From: Halictus rubicundus
Taxonomy: Eukaryota > Arthropoda > Insecta > Hymenoptera > Halictidae
DNA length: 64,000 nt
Assembly: GCF_050948215.1 (NCBI RefSeq)
Contig: NC_135151.1
Span: 20,210,720-20,274,719 of the forward strand
Reading direction: 5' to 3'
In this document: one piece after another, positions 34,250 to 46,905 of the stretch
How the letters are laid out: each line of letters starts with the position of its first letter
Numbering within the stretch: position 1 is the first letter of the stretch
Position numbers and translations under genes: made by a program
The notes under the pieces: generated by a model
Seen by the model: only the letters and a program-made list of their open reading frames with translations
Database searches by the model: none
Told to the model about the DNA's origin: nothing

Positions 34250-34849
34250 TTTAGTTACACCTATTTTACAGAAACAGTCGTCCGTGCGGCGCCGCGGTAA
34301 AATGCTGAAATGAGAACCCCCGAGGGGTTATCGCGTCGCGACGCCAGAAATACTGTCAGTTGCTGCCCCCGCGTTAACAATAGCTGCCCCTTATGACAGA
34401 TACGCGCCTTGAAATGCTCCAACAGAATGTTTCTGGTCCGGCGAGTTTGCCGTTCGCGGGGATTGCATAATGTCTTCGGTAAACATGGCGCGTGCATGCA
34501 TCGCCGACAAAAAGTTTAAAGTCTGTTTCCTGCTTGCGCGGAGGACGCGTAAAATTCCGGCCGTACGACCACAATATTACAATTCCATCCTCGGTGTGAA
34601 GTATAATTAACCCCTTGCGTTATGATCTTTCTCGGGATTCCGCTCGTTGGGATTACTCTGTCGCTACTAACACGGAAGAAAAATAATCTAATCTCGTCGT
34701 TGGAATGTGTCTCATTACGTGGAGACTAAGTGATGATAATAATAAACTAATATTGTACTTTGGACTATGCGAAATGATTAACATTTTTGTGTGTACGTCG
34801 CGTTCATTCGTCGGTGGAAAGAATTCTTCGTTCTATCGAGAAAATAGCG

Positions 34850-34955
34850 CCTATGGTTTATCTCCGCAACTGTCGCAAGAGTCTCTACCGTAACTGTCAA
34901 AATTTTATCCCCACCACTGGGGGGATCCCTCTTGGAACTAGTCGAGCGGCGAGCG
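34850..34955. repeat. Dispersed repeat pair, copy 1
   Basis: TTTATCTCCGCAACTGTCGC, then TCTCTACCGTAACTGTCAAA and ATCCCCACCACTGGGGGGAT, match 58967-59045 over about 80 bases. Nature unknown. Confidence 0.6.
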
Positions 34956-36179
34956 AGCTCATCGATTTCAAAATGGCGTCTCGGGACCGACCATCTTGTA
35001 GCGGTCCGGTGGTTGTTCGCGTTAATTGGAATTCTAAAATGACCCAGATATTGTTTTTGGTCGCGCGGGATTCTACGACGCCATGTCACTCAACTCGCGC
35101 TTTTATCTGCTGATAACGTCCACGGTCGCTGGTTTCTTCAAAAGATATTGGCTTAATGCATTTCATCAACGGTGACCTTAATCGAGACGGTTTTGCAACG
35201 AGCGCCTTCCCGTGCTAGGACACTATGCGCCGCGCTCGCGGACCAACCATGAAAGAATTCATTCTGCTGCGCGCGTGGTTCTGCATGCGCATCCTGGCTG
35301 CGTTGCTACCTAGCCCGACTAAAAATATATACTACTCGCGTTTTCGTACAAGGCTTCCGAATCACGGAAATCCCTGGGCTAAGTTCTTCATCTTCTTTCG
35401 TTCCTTGACGTCGCATCGACAGCTTGCGCATTAGCGACGACTGTATCAGTTCTCTTTCGATATAAGACGATGTTGTTTCCCTCGAAATAAGAAACTCGCC
35501 GCGTCCTCTTCTACTTTTGAAGTCGCTCGCACGACACTGGTGACACTTGACAGCCCTACAAACTTAGAATTTAACAAATTAATATTACAAACTTAGAATT
35601 TAAAGTTTATTTCTCGGAGCATTTTGAACAAGAATCTTACAGACATGTAGGATTTGTAATTGCAAAGAAGCTAATACAAATAGTTCTGCACGTAGCTCTG
35701 GAATATTATGAACAAAACTAGCGAACAGTCGAATTGACTATGTGTTTGTAGAAGTATGTTTCCGTGAACCTGTCGGAAAGATACAGAGCTAGGATAATAG
35801 ATAATATCGCAGGTAGCGATATCTACTAATTATTTTAATGGTACTTAAAAATTTTGATCTGTTTTAATCTAATCTAACTTAAACTAATCATCCTCCGGCA
35901 ATCTAACCTAATTTGAACAACAATCATCGATTCCTCAAGATTGATAGAACTATTATAGATAGAGAAAGGTACAGTCGCTTCGAAAGTTAACGTTTCCAAT
36001 TTGTATGGAAATTGTATAAAAGTGTCTTATAACCGTAATTATAACAAAAGTGCCCGTACCTGATCAAATTATTCTTCTGGTTTTGCACATGTGCGATAGG
36101 TAAACAAAGAAAATATGTGACATTGTTATTAAACGTAATTATATTTAGTGCCCCAGAAACTACGATTGTTAACTTAGAA

Positions 36180-36511
36180 AATTAACCTTGGAAGGGGGGG
36201 CGGGGTTCCCGAGGTTATTTGAAGCAACTTTTTGCTTAGTGAAAATTTCCGCTTCGGCTTCGTTAAGGAGTTATTAACGGAAAACACGGACCAATCAGAT
36301 TCCGGCTTGGCGACAGGTCGCGCTGAGCGTGGCGTTGCCATTGGCCGAGCCAGAATCCGCCCGCTGTAGCTGCGCTCCGATTGGTCCTTGCTCTTTCGTT
36401 AATAACTTCTTAACGGAGCTGAGGCGGAAATTTCCGCAAAGGAAAAAGTTGCTTCAAATCACCTCAGGAACCACCCCTTGCAAGGTTTCCCGCCATTTTT
36501 GGGACACCCCG
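36180..36511. mobile_element. CCAAT-containing palindromic MITE, copy 2
   Basis: It shares with 9573-9870 the palindromic core (CACGGACCAATCAG on one arm, CGATTGGTCCTTG on the other) and the arms AACTTTTTGCTTAGTGAAAATTTCC and its complement. It ends CATTTTTGGGACACCCCGTA, the complement of the terminus that begins copy 1, so this copy supplies the right end that copy 1 lacks. Confidence 0.7.
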
Positions 36512-39500
36512 TATATGTACTGTTCTGAACGGCCGTCACCTAGAGAAGCTATGAATATTTATTCCGCTTGCATGGGACAATCGGTCAGTCGCTGTCGGCT
36601 AACAATGAGTCCAGCAGACGCACCTTCCGCAGCCAGAGGTCGCAGGCAGTGATCCGTCACCGGTAGTTCGTGGTAACGCGACATACGCAGAACAAGAAGA
36701 AGGTCCCTTTATACTACTGTGAAGGTTCATTTAGTATTTTATAATGTATCTGATTATTCCATATTACAGAATTTTTCGATGGTACAACCGGCCATGGGTG
36801 GACTCCTTATGAAAAAATAAATCGAAACTGTGTAATAACAATTTCCTATTTTTGCACTCGTTTTTGAGAACATTATGTTCGAAAATTGCTCACATTCTAT
36901 AATGTTTGTGACTTCAGATAGTAGCCGGACTTCGCACACTATCAAAGGCGGTGATAAAATAAAGCGCAATGGAAGGGTACTAATTCAATGAATTTTTCAT
37001 GACAACAGAAAGTTCTTTGCGAGTTTACTATCGAGTAATCGGAAATAATGATAAAATACTATTAACACGTGCTTCGACGGTGCTTTCGTTCTCCTCGGCT
37101 CGTGCACAGCTCACCGATAGCATAAACGGAGCATAGCATGTTGAGTACCGCATAGAAACCCTAAAAGAGACAAGGTAGTTTGATCGGTGAAACCAAAACT
37201 GGAAAGTTAAAATTCATCCTAGCGGATGTTACCTTAACCTTATTTCGCGTCGAAAAAATCCTACTAAAATTCGGCTTATTCGACTATACCACAATAAAAT
37301 GTGACATAGTCTGACAACTTAGTCGGAATTAGTGTCCCCCACAGATGACTGATGTGGCGGTCTGATTCACTTCATTCATTTGGTCAGATGCGCTCAGCCG
37401 GAAGATGGCAGGACGGATGTTTTCGGGGAAACACCCGTGTTCCGCGGGAAATGTACGGAATATTATTATGCGCGGTGCGAAGAAGGTCTCCGGCCAGCCC
37501 TGACACTGTTTTCACTAGGAAACGCGCCGCTCTGAATTAATATCGTTTGACATTGCCTGACCAATAAAGTCGGTCCATAGGAAACGCAAATGCGACGACC
37601 TTCCCTAACGACCGAAGAACCTCGACGGACGACCTATCCTTCCATTTGCGAACGCGGGTTCAACCGACTTATGCTGAATGGCTGCGGCCAACAATGCCGT
37701 TTGTCAGGCGACATGTGTGACGAACCTCGTCGTTACGTAGCGCATAAATTACTTTATCCATTGTCGGGGACAGCGCGAAAATGTTTACGGCAATTTTCGT
37801 CTAGGCACTGTGTCATAGAAGGTGGAGTTTTGCTAGTTGATGACCCATAATGCATACATTAACTCTAAAGTGGAGGTGATAGTGTGTCTAAATACGTACA
37901 GTGGATCCAAGCAGTATTCGAGTAACACTAAACTGTATTTACTGTATTTATTGTATTTATGTATGTATTAAAATGAGCTGACATTTTAATTTATTAATAA
38001 AACGTATTTTTTCTTTTGAAAAGTATGAATGTTTTTATTTTATTATAATGTACAGACCTGGAGGTTATGCGTGGAACACAATATCTGACAAATGGCCGCC
38101 TCGTCCCTGTTTGCAAACGTTAACTCTTTCAACGAAATGTTCGATTACATTTTGGCATAATTGCGAACTAATTACGTTGCTGGATCATGTAATTCTCCAT
38201 GACTAAACCTCAATCCTTCCTGATGCCAGTTGTCAAAGTACTTTATGTTCGCCACAAAAAAAAAAAAATGGCGAACAATTTAAAATGTCGGCTCTATTTG
38301 GGACGCTCTTTATATCCGGAATCATTTTAAAGCTTGGAGCCTCTACTTTCCATCGTTTATTTTTGTCCGAGACATTTTTGACTGAACACGCTTTTTTGGT
38401 CCAAAATGGTACGAATTGAAACCTCTCTGAAAACATTGAAAAATTGGAGATTGGAGTACCTCCTTTACAAAGAATGCTTAAAACTTGATCTACGATTTTC
38501 TCTGATCGATTTATTGAGCTTTGAAAGGTGTACTGTCATCATTTGAATTGCGGTAATAAAATTAATGGCACTGGACATCAATCTATTCGTTCTGCATAAA
38601 TCATGGCGCGAGGTGTACACTTAATTATGAAGTAGGTGGCAATAATGATTCATAACTCCGAGAAATAGGCAAGACTTGTGCGAGAGACACAAAATCGACG
38701 CGGCAGTCGACGCGTGAATGGCCCGCTCACAAAAGGCGCCGAACACGACACAGTTTTCCGAGTGTCCGTGACGCGACCTTTACCAGTCGCGCGAAACTTG
38801 CGGGGAGTAAAATACCGTGTCCACGTGTCTGTCACGAAAACCTCACGCTAATTGAATGCTCAGTTGCGGAACGGAATTAAGAGAGAGAGAGAGAGAGAGG
38901 GAGATTACTGGTGTCGTCTTGAGTTGCGTTTCCTGCGCTCCATTGCGAGATCTATCCTAAAACGAATTCCAGCTCAAGGGCATTGTGTTCAGCGCGTCGT
39001 AGGATTCTCGAAAAAGATGGCGGTTCAACCAGGGAATCAGGTTTCGTATTTTCCGGGAACCTGATTGTTCTTCTGTTTGCAAACAATCGCTCGAAAGGAA
39101 TCGCACACACTTTTCTAATCACATTGATTGTTACAAGAAATGAAGTATAAATCGTTCTCCAATGGATTCTTCCCAAATATTTTCTGTCGTCTCTAATTAA
39201 TTGTGAGAAGTATAATATCAAAACTTGTCATGTCCATTTGTTTTTCAAATTTTTGGAGGAATATTGTGAACTATTTGTTTGCCATCTGCGATTTGATTGT
39301 GTCAAAAGTTAATCTGTAAATTTATGAAAATGTAGATTAACATTTTAATTGGGGACGACGATGTGTAAATGCGAGTTCTCTATCGGTTTTCAGGAATTTT
39401 TCATGTTTTTCTTACTTTTGCGAATCACTTCATTGTTGATTACAGTGACGTTTCTGTCGCCTCAATTTCACTATGACTGTGCAGCGGCGCTGTATTATAG

Positions 39501-41203
39501 TTGTTGGAAAGGTTAGTTGTAAATAAACATTTCCATGCTATTGAATACCCTTAATTTAGAAAATCTATGCAGGAATGTGCGATGAAAGGAAATAAACGTT
39601 ACACTTATGTTAATCGTAAATAATTAAGATATATATTTAGACAGGAAAAATTATCTGACGTTGACAAGCTTTTAAACAGGACATTATGGCAATGATTGGC
39701 GATATATCAACGATTTACTCTGCTACGTGTAAATGTGTAATTGATGGATAAGTTACAACCGTTTTCGTTGAGGATTTCCAAGAGGAAGAAATAAGCGGGA
39801 AAATCAAACAATGTAACTGCTTACAGATACTAAACATCTGCCTCAGCTTTTCTTTATTGTCTGAAATAAAAATATTTTTACATTTTCCTTCTCTTTTGCA
39901 ATTTATTCAATTTTTATTTTTCTCATCCGCAGTTAACGCATAAGCAATAATATTGCTCGGTAAAACGAACGGTTTGTTTAATTGGAACATTATTCGTGGA
40001 AGGTTGTATTTGGAAATGCGGAAAATAAAAATAGGCAAGACTTAATGCAGAAGCGGATTGCAAGTAAATAATTCAGGATTCATTGGTAACAGAATTACTG
40101 AGATAACCAATTACTGCAAGGTCTGCGATAAACACGTTAGTATTAGTAGTATGATTCATATGTATACATAGTTACACTATTAGATTAGTAGAGCATTGTA
40201 ACATATGTATTTCGTTCCCAAGGTACAATGTGCAAAAAATGAATGTTTACACACATGCATAACTTAAATGTATCTACCGATCTTGAAAGCGCAGCAAGGA
40301 ATGATTTCTAGATACATAAACTTAATCTAAGCAGTGGTTGCGATTAGTATATTACGGTGAACTATATATAAATAATCTAATAGATTGTAGGAGGGCCTAT
40401 GAAATCTCGATATTAGATCACAGAATTTTTTACCCTCATGAACTCTTACCCTCATTATTAGTAATCACTGTCTCATTAAAATGATCAAATAATATAATCA
40501 TAAATCACGAGGACGAGAAGTCGAAAGTAGAAGAGATTTAACCCGCGTGGGCGCGAATCTATTTTTAACGGGTGAAGCAATGCATTGATCAAATCATGAT
40601 ACTTCGATGATGACTGACAGTCAATTTGCTTTGATTAAAAGCCCGATGAAGGATGGATCTCGATCGGAACTATTTGCACATCGCACAAGAGATTATAGAA
40701 AAGTTATATAATAAGGAACTTCTTGAACGATTTTTTTATATCTGTTCTTTCTTCAAGTCACAACATTAATTTTCTGAATTTGTATCCTTGGTTCTATATG
40801 CCCGTTACAGTGCACAAATTATCATTTCATAGTGTAGAAATAAGTAAGTCAAGCCTATTGCCAATCGGCATGATGTCTGAAGAGGCTCAGGAAGCTCGCA
40901 ACAAAGACATATAAGAAGGTTCAGGATTGGCCACACAAGGAAGTGGTAATTACTTCTGATCCCATCATAAATTATTATAGGGTGCAACCGCAAAAAAATA
41001 CAAATTCGCCACCAAAAGGTGTGTTACATCTACTTTTAACAAGAACTTCCCTCTAATCCCATAAGTAACTTAGTTGACAACGACAGCGATATTAGATAAG
41101 AATTATTTTTATATTGTTATACTTAGGTATTACTGTTACACTTATTGAATATGATATGTCTTATTTATTTTTACATTTGTTTCTATAATTTATATTATAC
41201 AAT

Positions 41204-41407
41204 ATTTCATGACCTAACAGAAAATTTCAATCGGTTTGAAGAAGCATTTTTTTCCAGCTAGAATGGCCATTCGCCAGACTGTGACTTCTTATTGACTTTT
41301 ACATTTGTTTCTGTAATTTATACAATATTTCATGACCTAACAGAAAGTTTCAATCGGTTTGAAGAAGCATTTTTTTCCAGCTAGAATGGCCATTCGCGAG
41401 ACTGTGC
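41204..41407. repeat. Direct duplication of a ~123-bp unit ending in a transposon-like terminus
   Basis: The unit TTCATGACCTAACAGAAAAT through CCAGCTAGAATGGCCATTCG occurs at 41204-41284 and again at 41327-41407. The terminal CTAGAATGGCCATTCGCGAG resembles the right terminus of the element at 48771-49288 (AAAAAGGCCATTCGTCAC). Confidence 0.7.
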
Positions 41408-41629
41408 GTAGCAGTGTCGAAAACTGAATGGGAATGGATGGGATCGTGCGAGAGTCTCTGGAGAATCAGCCGGCTCGGTGGTCAAGAATCGACTGTTCGA
41501 CGGTTCATGTTGTGGAAGAGCGTTTTGGGGGCATAGTGCGCGAGCGGAATGCTCATTCCCGAGCGGAGCCGAGGCGAGCGCGGCGAGCGAGACGTGCGAG
41601 ACCAGCGACGCCGCTCTACAGTATAACTC

Positions 41630-42252
41630 GGTGATTTCGCCTGGAACTTATTTATTTCGAACCTGAAACTCGCCGCGGCAACCGCGTGCTACGATCGCAG
41701 CTACCAGTCGGTCAGTCAGTCAGTCATTCAGTCATTCAGTCATTCAGTCATTCAGTCATTCAGTCAGTCTTTCCTCTGCCATAGAATCGACCGCGTTGCT
41801 CGACCAGGGGCACAGACACTGCGACAAGGAAGAAAGATAAAATAGCCAGAAAACGAAACCGCGATTAGCCGTGTACCGACCAATAGGAAACAAGCTAATG
41901 AAGACTAAAGACATATTGTGCAGGTTGCCGATCGAAGTGGTTTCGTGTTCCTCTTTTGCAGCGTTGCACCGGTGCATCGACTAGATTGCTATAATCGACG
42001 ACGACTCCCGTTAGCGGCTGTTCCTCCAGCACGTGTTACGATACAGTGCGTCGAACCGAATAGAAAAATCACTATGCTCGTCGTGTGAACCCTCGGTGAT
42101 CAGCGTCTGTGATACCGTTCGCTAGGACCCTTCGCTGTGACCTGTGCTTCTTGTGATAGTAATATTAATTAGCAATTTTTACCGAACACATTTCGTTCCA
42201 GCAGCTCGAACAACCTAGCTCGTCCTACCAGGGAGCAACGACGGTGACATAG
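41630..42252 (+). other. Candidate 5' non-coding exon ending in a consensus donor
   Basis: GC-richer sequence with an octamer microsatellite ends GACGGTGACATAG|GTGAGT at 42252/42253. There is no long open frame and no domain. It could be an upstream first exon of CLN3 about 6 kb away, or of an unrelated transcript. RNA reads would settle it. Confidence 0.3.
41716..41765. repeat. CAGTCATT octamer microsatellite
   Basis: About five tandem CAGTCATT units flanked by CAGTCAGT variants, within the candidate 5' exon. Confidence 0.85.
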
Positions 42253-42380
42253 GTGAGTTTTTCGAAAATAATGCGGTCGCATGCAGCTTTCAGAACAACT
42301 CGTTACTTCGCTCCGCGATCGTTGTCTGTCATTCGCGCGTTGCCAATCGAAAAATTGGCGGTCGACAGTGGCTCGGCCTC

Positions 42381-42440
42381 GTATCGTATCGTATCGTATC
42401 GTATCGTATCGTATCGTATCGTATCGTATCGTATCGTATC
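42381..42440. repeat. Pentanucleotide microsatellite (GTATC)12
   Basis: Twelve uninterrupted GTATC units, 130 bases downstream of the donor at 42252. It produces long open frames on both strands, which are artefacts of the repeat. Confidence 0.97.
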
Positions 42441-42969
42441 GCTCGGTTTCCCTTCCCTTCCGCGACCCATCTCGCATTGTTTACAATCGCTGTCTTCCGT
42501 CACGCGTCTCCGTGTATGTAGTTTCGTGAATGCAAACGTCAAGCTCGAAGGACTCGTGCTTTCGCAGCTGGCATGTCCACTGGCAGGTTATGTCTAAATA
42601 TAAAACAGAATATCACCGGTTCCTCTTTCGGTATTTCTGGAAGTTACGAAGGTTTGACCTTTGAAAGCGGAAACGTCGAATTAAATCGATCTCTGAGGCT
42701 ATAGCAGTGAACTTTTCCAAAATATTTTAACTGTAAGTGGTTCTCATGTTTTGTGGTTTCTATTTAGGAACATAGATATTTAGGTACATAGATGTCTAGA
42801 AAAGGGGACTCCGCCGATTCTGACGTGCTGGAAATACGTTGTCAAGGTCGTCGTAATGAACTACTTTTTCCTACACCTGTTACCGCCGCTCGGCCTTCGT
42901 TTTCGAGATATTTATAAAAATTTGCGGACACCTACTACAGCGAATTCTGCCCTTTTTAATCGATGGAAA

Positions 42970-43556
42970 CAGACCTGGGCAAAATTTCGAGAAATAATAT
43001 TTAAAGTACTATTTTAAATAGTATAATTCAATGTGGTTCAAATCAAATACTGCTTTAATTTATTTCGGCAAATAAAATATTTTTATTTTGATAACCAGAT
43101 ACATAACATAAAATATTTTAATGTTGTATTTCAAATATTTTAAATATTGCCTTAATAAGTTGAGCAAATATTTTAAATATTTCCTTAATAAGTTGAGCAA
43201 ATAGTTAATATTGTAAATTATAATTTTTAACATAAGAAACTATAATAGTTAACAAAGCATTGTGCCTAGCTTCATTACGAATATTTGCATGTAACATGTT
43301 GGTGAACAGACGACAATGTCGTAATAACATTACGTGCAACAAAATATCGGAAAAGTACAAGTTACTATCGACTATTTGAAATACTATTTTACTCACCATT
43401 TTCAATATTTTCCAAATAAAATACTATTTTTAAATAGTATTTCAAAAACTTTTTCTTATAAATAAAATAATTTATTTGGACGATTATAGGTGTGCTTTAA
43501 AAATAAAATACACTATTTACTATTTTCTGTTTCAAATACTATTTTGCCCAGCACTG
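42970..43556. mobile_element. hAT-type MITE (587 bp) with 8-bp target duplication
   Basis: The termini are CAGACCTGGGCAAAATTTC and the complement of ATTTTGCCCAGCACTG, giving the hAT-like consensus CAGNNCTGGGCAAAAT. The 8-bp flanks are GATGGAAA (42962-42969) and GATGGAAC (43557-43564), a near-perfect target-site duplication. The interior is very AT-rich and non-coding. Confidence 0.8.
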
Positions 43557-43979
43557 GATGGAACATTTGTCCTTGTTCCAACATTTTTTTTGTTTTAGGG
43601 CATCTGCAACTCCTCCCCGAAACACTTAGCCCCCAAGGCCCACCAAAATTCGTTTAAAATGGCGCGGGTTCGCTGTAATGGACCCAACAGTTTTTTCTTC
43701 GCAAATATTTCGGAAACTAAAGTCGAGCTGCGGAAACATGTGTAGGGAAAAGTTATTTGCAATTACGGCCTAGATAACACAAGCTTATCAAAGTCGATAA
43801 GGGACCCCGTTTCTAGATTGTTACCCCACGGAGGGTTAGGTTTGTACAGCTTGTCATTGCGTTTTGGTTAGGTCTAGGTTAGATTTCTTGGGGAGGAGGT
43901 ATGCAACAGTATGCAGGAGTATGTGCTATAGTCGAAGGTTAATTTTTCTTCAAATCCTGAGTATTAATTAAATAATAGT

Positions 43980-44293
43980 ATAGTGATTTCTCTATATACA
44001 GTGACCCTCACTAATATTCGGATGCTCTTAGAAATCGCATAACTTTGTCCATATTGGACTTTACTACTTGAATTTTTTTGAGAAGTTAGAACAATTGGGT
44101 CGCTACATAACGTGAAAAAAATGTTTGATTAAAATTGCAATTGGTCGAAATTGCAAAAAAAGTACTACAAATTGTATTTTGCAACTTTTTTATGCGGGTT
44201 TATATTAAAAATTGAAAAAGTACATTTTGCTCCTGGACGATACAAGACGCCGGCAAAACCCGTGTTAGTGACATATATCGAGAATTCACTGTA
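43980..44293. mobile_element. TATATA-type MITE split by a Tc1-like fragment
   Basis: The left end AGTGATTTCTCTATATA (43982-43998) is followed directly by CAGTGACCCTCACTAATATTCGG, a Tc1-like terminus. The MITE resumes near 44228 (CTCCTGGACGATACAAGACG) and ends GACATATATCGAGAATTCACTGTA. The Tc1-like right terminus is not visible, so it is partial. Confidence 0.6.
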
Positions 44294-44516
44294 CATCAGT
44301 TTTGAAGGTGTTGTTGTCAAGGGGAAGCTTCAATATTTAAATCTATAGTGGTTTCAATCGAGAAAGAATTTTTCAAAGTTTCCACAGACGTTCGAAAGTA
44401 CAGTATTTTTGAGAAAAAACGCGTTTCCAGTATCTCGCCCGCTAAATCATAAAATTAAATCATAAAGTAGTGGCTTCTACCTTAAAAATAATCATTTTCT
44501 ACGAAATTGTCACTTT
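44294..44516. repeat. Tc1-like remnant related to 54578-54915
   Basis: GGGGAAGCTTCAATATTTAA, AGTGGTTTCAATCGA, GAAAAAACGCGTTTCCAGTATCTCGCCC and TACGAAATTGTCACTTTT align in order with 54578-54900. Non-coding. Confidence 0.5.
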
Positions 44517-44741
44517 TTAACACTAGGTTTACGGGATCCGTCAAAATGGCGGGTTTTAATATTTTTAATTTAAAAATATTAAGATTGTAAGGATGCATAG
44601 ATGAGAAATTATTTAGCAAATTTATTTCTTTGGGTATATATTACTTTAAAAATATTGCTAAAAATTTGGGTAGCAGGTCTTGTTATTTTTATAAAGTAAC
44701 GTAGAATAGTCACTTTCAGTGCTCCGTAAACCTGGTGTTAA
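44517..44741. mobile_element. TTAA-flanked MITE, best-preserved copy (225 bp)
   Basis: It begins TTAACACTAGGTTTACGGGA and ends GCTCCGTAAACCTGGTGTTAA, so inverted termini of about 18 bp and TTAA at both ends. Interior AT-rich and non-coding. Confidence 0.75.
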
Positions 44742-44752
44742 ATATTGGATTG

Positions 44753-45074
44753 TTTACTCGATATATGTCCAAAACACGGGTCTAGCGACGGACATATATC
44801 GGCTAGGAGATACTATTCTGTGATCCACGCGATCGAAGTCCCTCGAGCTTCTTGGCCTCTCATATAGTTGTGGCACTTTTATCGGCTAGGCATTTGCGAC
44901 ATATATAGAGTAAACACTGTACCGCGGGGTATACCCCGTGAAGGGTGCTTCGTGAAGGGCCACGGAGGTCGAGAGGTCTCGGACGCCGAGGAGTGTAAAC
45001 ATAACACGGCTCCTGCAGGATACAAGACACTGGCAAGACCCGTGTCGGTGACATATATCGAGAATTCATTGTAA
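44753..45074. mobile_element. Two TATATA-type MITE copies fused head to tail
   Basis: 44753-44921 is a short variant like 17518-17670 (GGCTAGGCATTTGCGACATA inside). Immediately after it, 44922-45074 is the right two thirds of the longer variant (GCGGGGTATACCCCGTGAAG ... GAGTGTAAACATAACACGGC ... GACATATATCGAGAATTCAT). This looks like one copy inserted into another. Confidence 0.6.
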
Positions 45075-46700
45075 TTTTATTTTTAGTCGTTTCCAACTTG
45101 CGCAAAATCGGCCGCCGAGTGGACGCTGCCTTCGACGATTCTCGTTCGCGATTCTTCGCGTCGCCGATTGCGAAGAGGGCCTCGCATGATCGCGAAACGG
45201 CTCGTGCTCCACGATCGTGACAACAGATCGCGTGACCGTCGAACTTCCCGACAACAACAGTTGTCCGCGGAGGCAACGAACGCCTTGTGGCCAGAATCAG
45301 TCCGGCAACTGTCACCGGAAGTTGTTCCCACCGAGATAGACGGATCTCGCAGCGAACGCTATACTTAAAAATAGTCAGGGCGCCGACCGTGATATCGACG
45401 CGAACACTCAAGTGAACCGGCGCGCAACGCAGCGATAAAGCGTTGCCGTTGTAAGAAAGACGAGCAGCCGGATTATTAAACGCGTCGCGAGATTATGATA
45501 TCCCCGAAGGCTCTTCTAATCGCCAGCGACGCGTTTCTTCATAGCGAAGTTGCCAAACGTTATTGCATAGATCAATCGTAAATTTTCCTCGGAGATAACG
45601 CGGATCGTCTTCCGATCGAACAATAGTTGACACGCCGCGTCGTTAATTGCAAAACCGATGGACAATGATCGAGGTCACCGAAATGACTGCCGTAGAACGT
45701 GCCGCGGGAAATGGCAATGTCCATCGCGGCCCTAGTGCAACGTGTCTCAAGGACACGGTTTTAATGCAATTAACGTGCCTGACTCGCGAACGCGATATCT
45801 CGGTCCTTCCTGCTTAACCTCTTCAGGGACGAATTTTCTGAACTAGAAAGAAACGATTAATGATTTCTTGTTTGATTAAAATACCATCGCTTTTTGTTTT
45901 TATCGTTAAGAAATTCTGTAGTCATTCTGTTGTTCTGCGACAAATTTTGACTTCGTTTTGCTTAGTAGAATAATTGTAATTAAAGAAATAGGCACCCAGT
46001 ATACCTGAAGATGTTGACGTCCGCTTTTCACCCCGTTCTGGACCTAATTGTACATGTTTCGCTTATTTGAATTATTCTCCAAATTCTTGTTCCGAGCCGC
46101 CGTGTGTACAGAATTTGTTAAACAGGATCGCCCACGAAGCAATTACGCTAACGATTTCGATTGTCCAGCCTTTCGTAATTTTCACAATTCCATTTCACTT
46201 ATTTCATGAAGATGTAACGTCGTTAGCATCCAGAGTAGGGATTTCGCATGTCACTGTTACGATTCAATTATACGTGGGCTTGGAACAATGGACCTTATCC
46301 ATTTCAATGTTTAATGCATGAAGCAGATACGCGGGTCCGCGCTCGTCTAAGAAATATTTCGTGCTACACATTGCAATCAGAGGTCCTAAGAATATTCATT
46401 CAATTCGCTCGGATCTCGCGCCTCGGCGAGGAAAAAATTATTCTCTCTAAAAGGGAAATTGCAGTTCGAGCAAATACTGCTTGCAAATAGAAACGAACTC
46501 TTGGCCGTCTAATTACCGAGCAGTCGGGTAGCTGCAATTAACTACACAATCATAATAATGCGTTCTTACAGTATGTAATATCACGGAACAATTTAACTAT
46601 TTAAACGTCTACTCAAAATTCTCCAAAAATACAAAACAAGAAAGAAACATTCAAAATCCCGCCAACTTCGAGACTTCATCACGAATAATTTACATGGCAA

Positions 46701-46905
46701 TTAACACTACACCTACCAAGCATTAACAGTATCTGGTAAATATTGCCTTATAAAAATTAAAACCCTTTTATTGAGATTGTTCGTCATTTTCAATAGAATA
46801 AATGCTTGGACAAGGATTCCACTATTTCCCATAAATGAATTTTTATAATTTCAATAATAGTAAAATATAAAACCGGTCATTTGACCGTGGGAGGTCTAGC
46901 GTTAA
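46701..46905. mobile_element. TTAA-flanked MITE, diverged copy (205 bp)
   Basis: It begins TTAACACTACACCTACCAAG and ends GGGAGGTCTAGCGTTAA, with CCGGTCATTTGACCG near the right end, the same GGTCAAATGACC-type motif as the other copies. TTAA on both sides. Confidence 0.55.

Larger units (their letters stand above)
32048..41203. other. Gene-poor region
   Basis: About 9 kb with no supported gene. It contains MITEs at 34026-34249 and 36180-36511 and one half of a dispersed repeat pair at 34850-34955. GC-richer patches (32040-33900, 34260-35470, 37340-37850) may be regulatory or exonic, but the open frames in them lack domains, splice logic or strand preference. Confidence 0.4.

Noticed and set aside
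37590..37850. 86-codon Cys-containing open frame
   Set aside because: No signal peptide, no repeatable Cys pattern, no splice context.
42169..42597. Open frames on both strands across the (GTATC)n array
   Set aside because: Artefact: a 5-base repeat has no stop in several frames.
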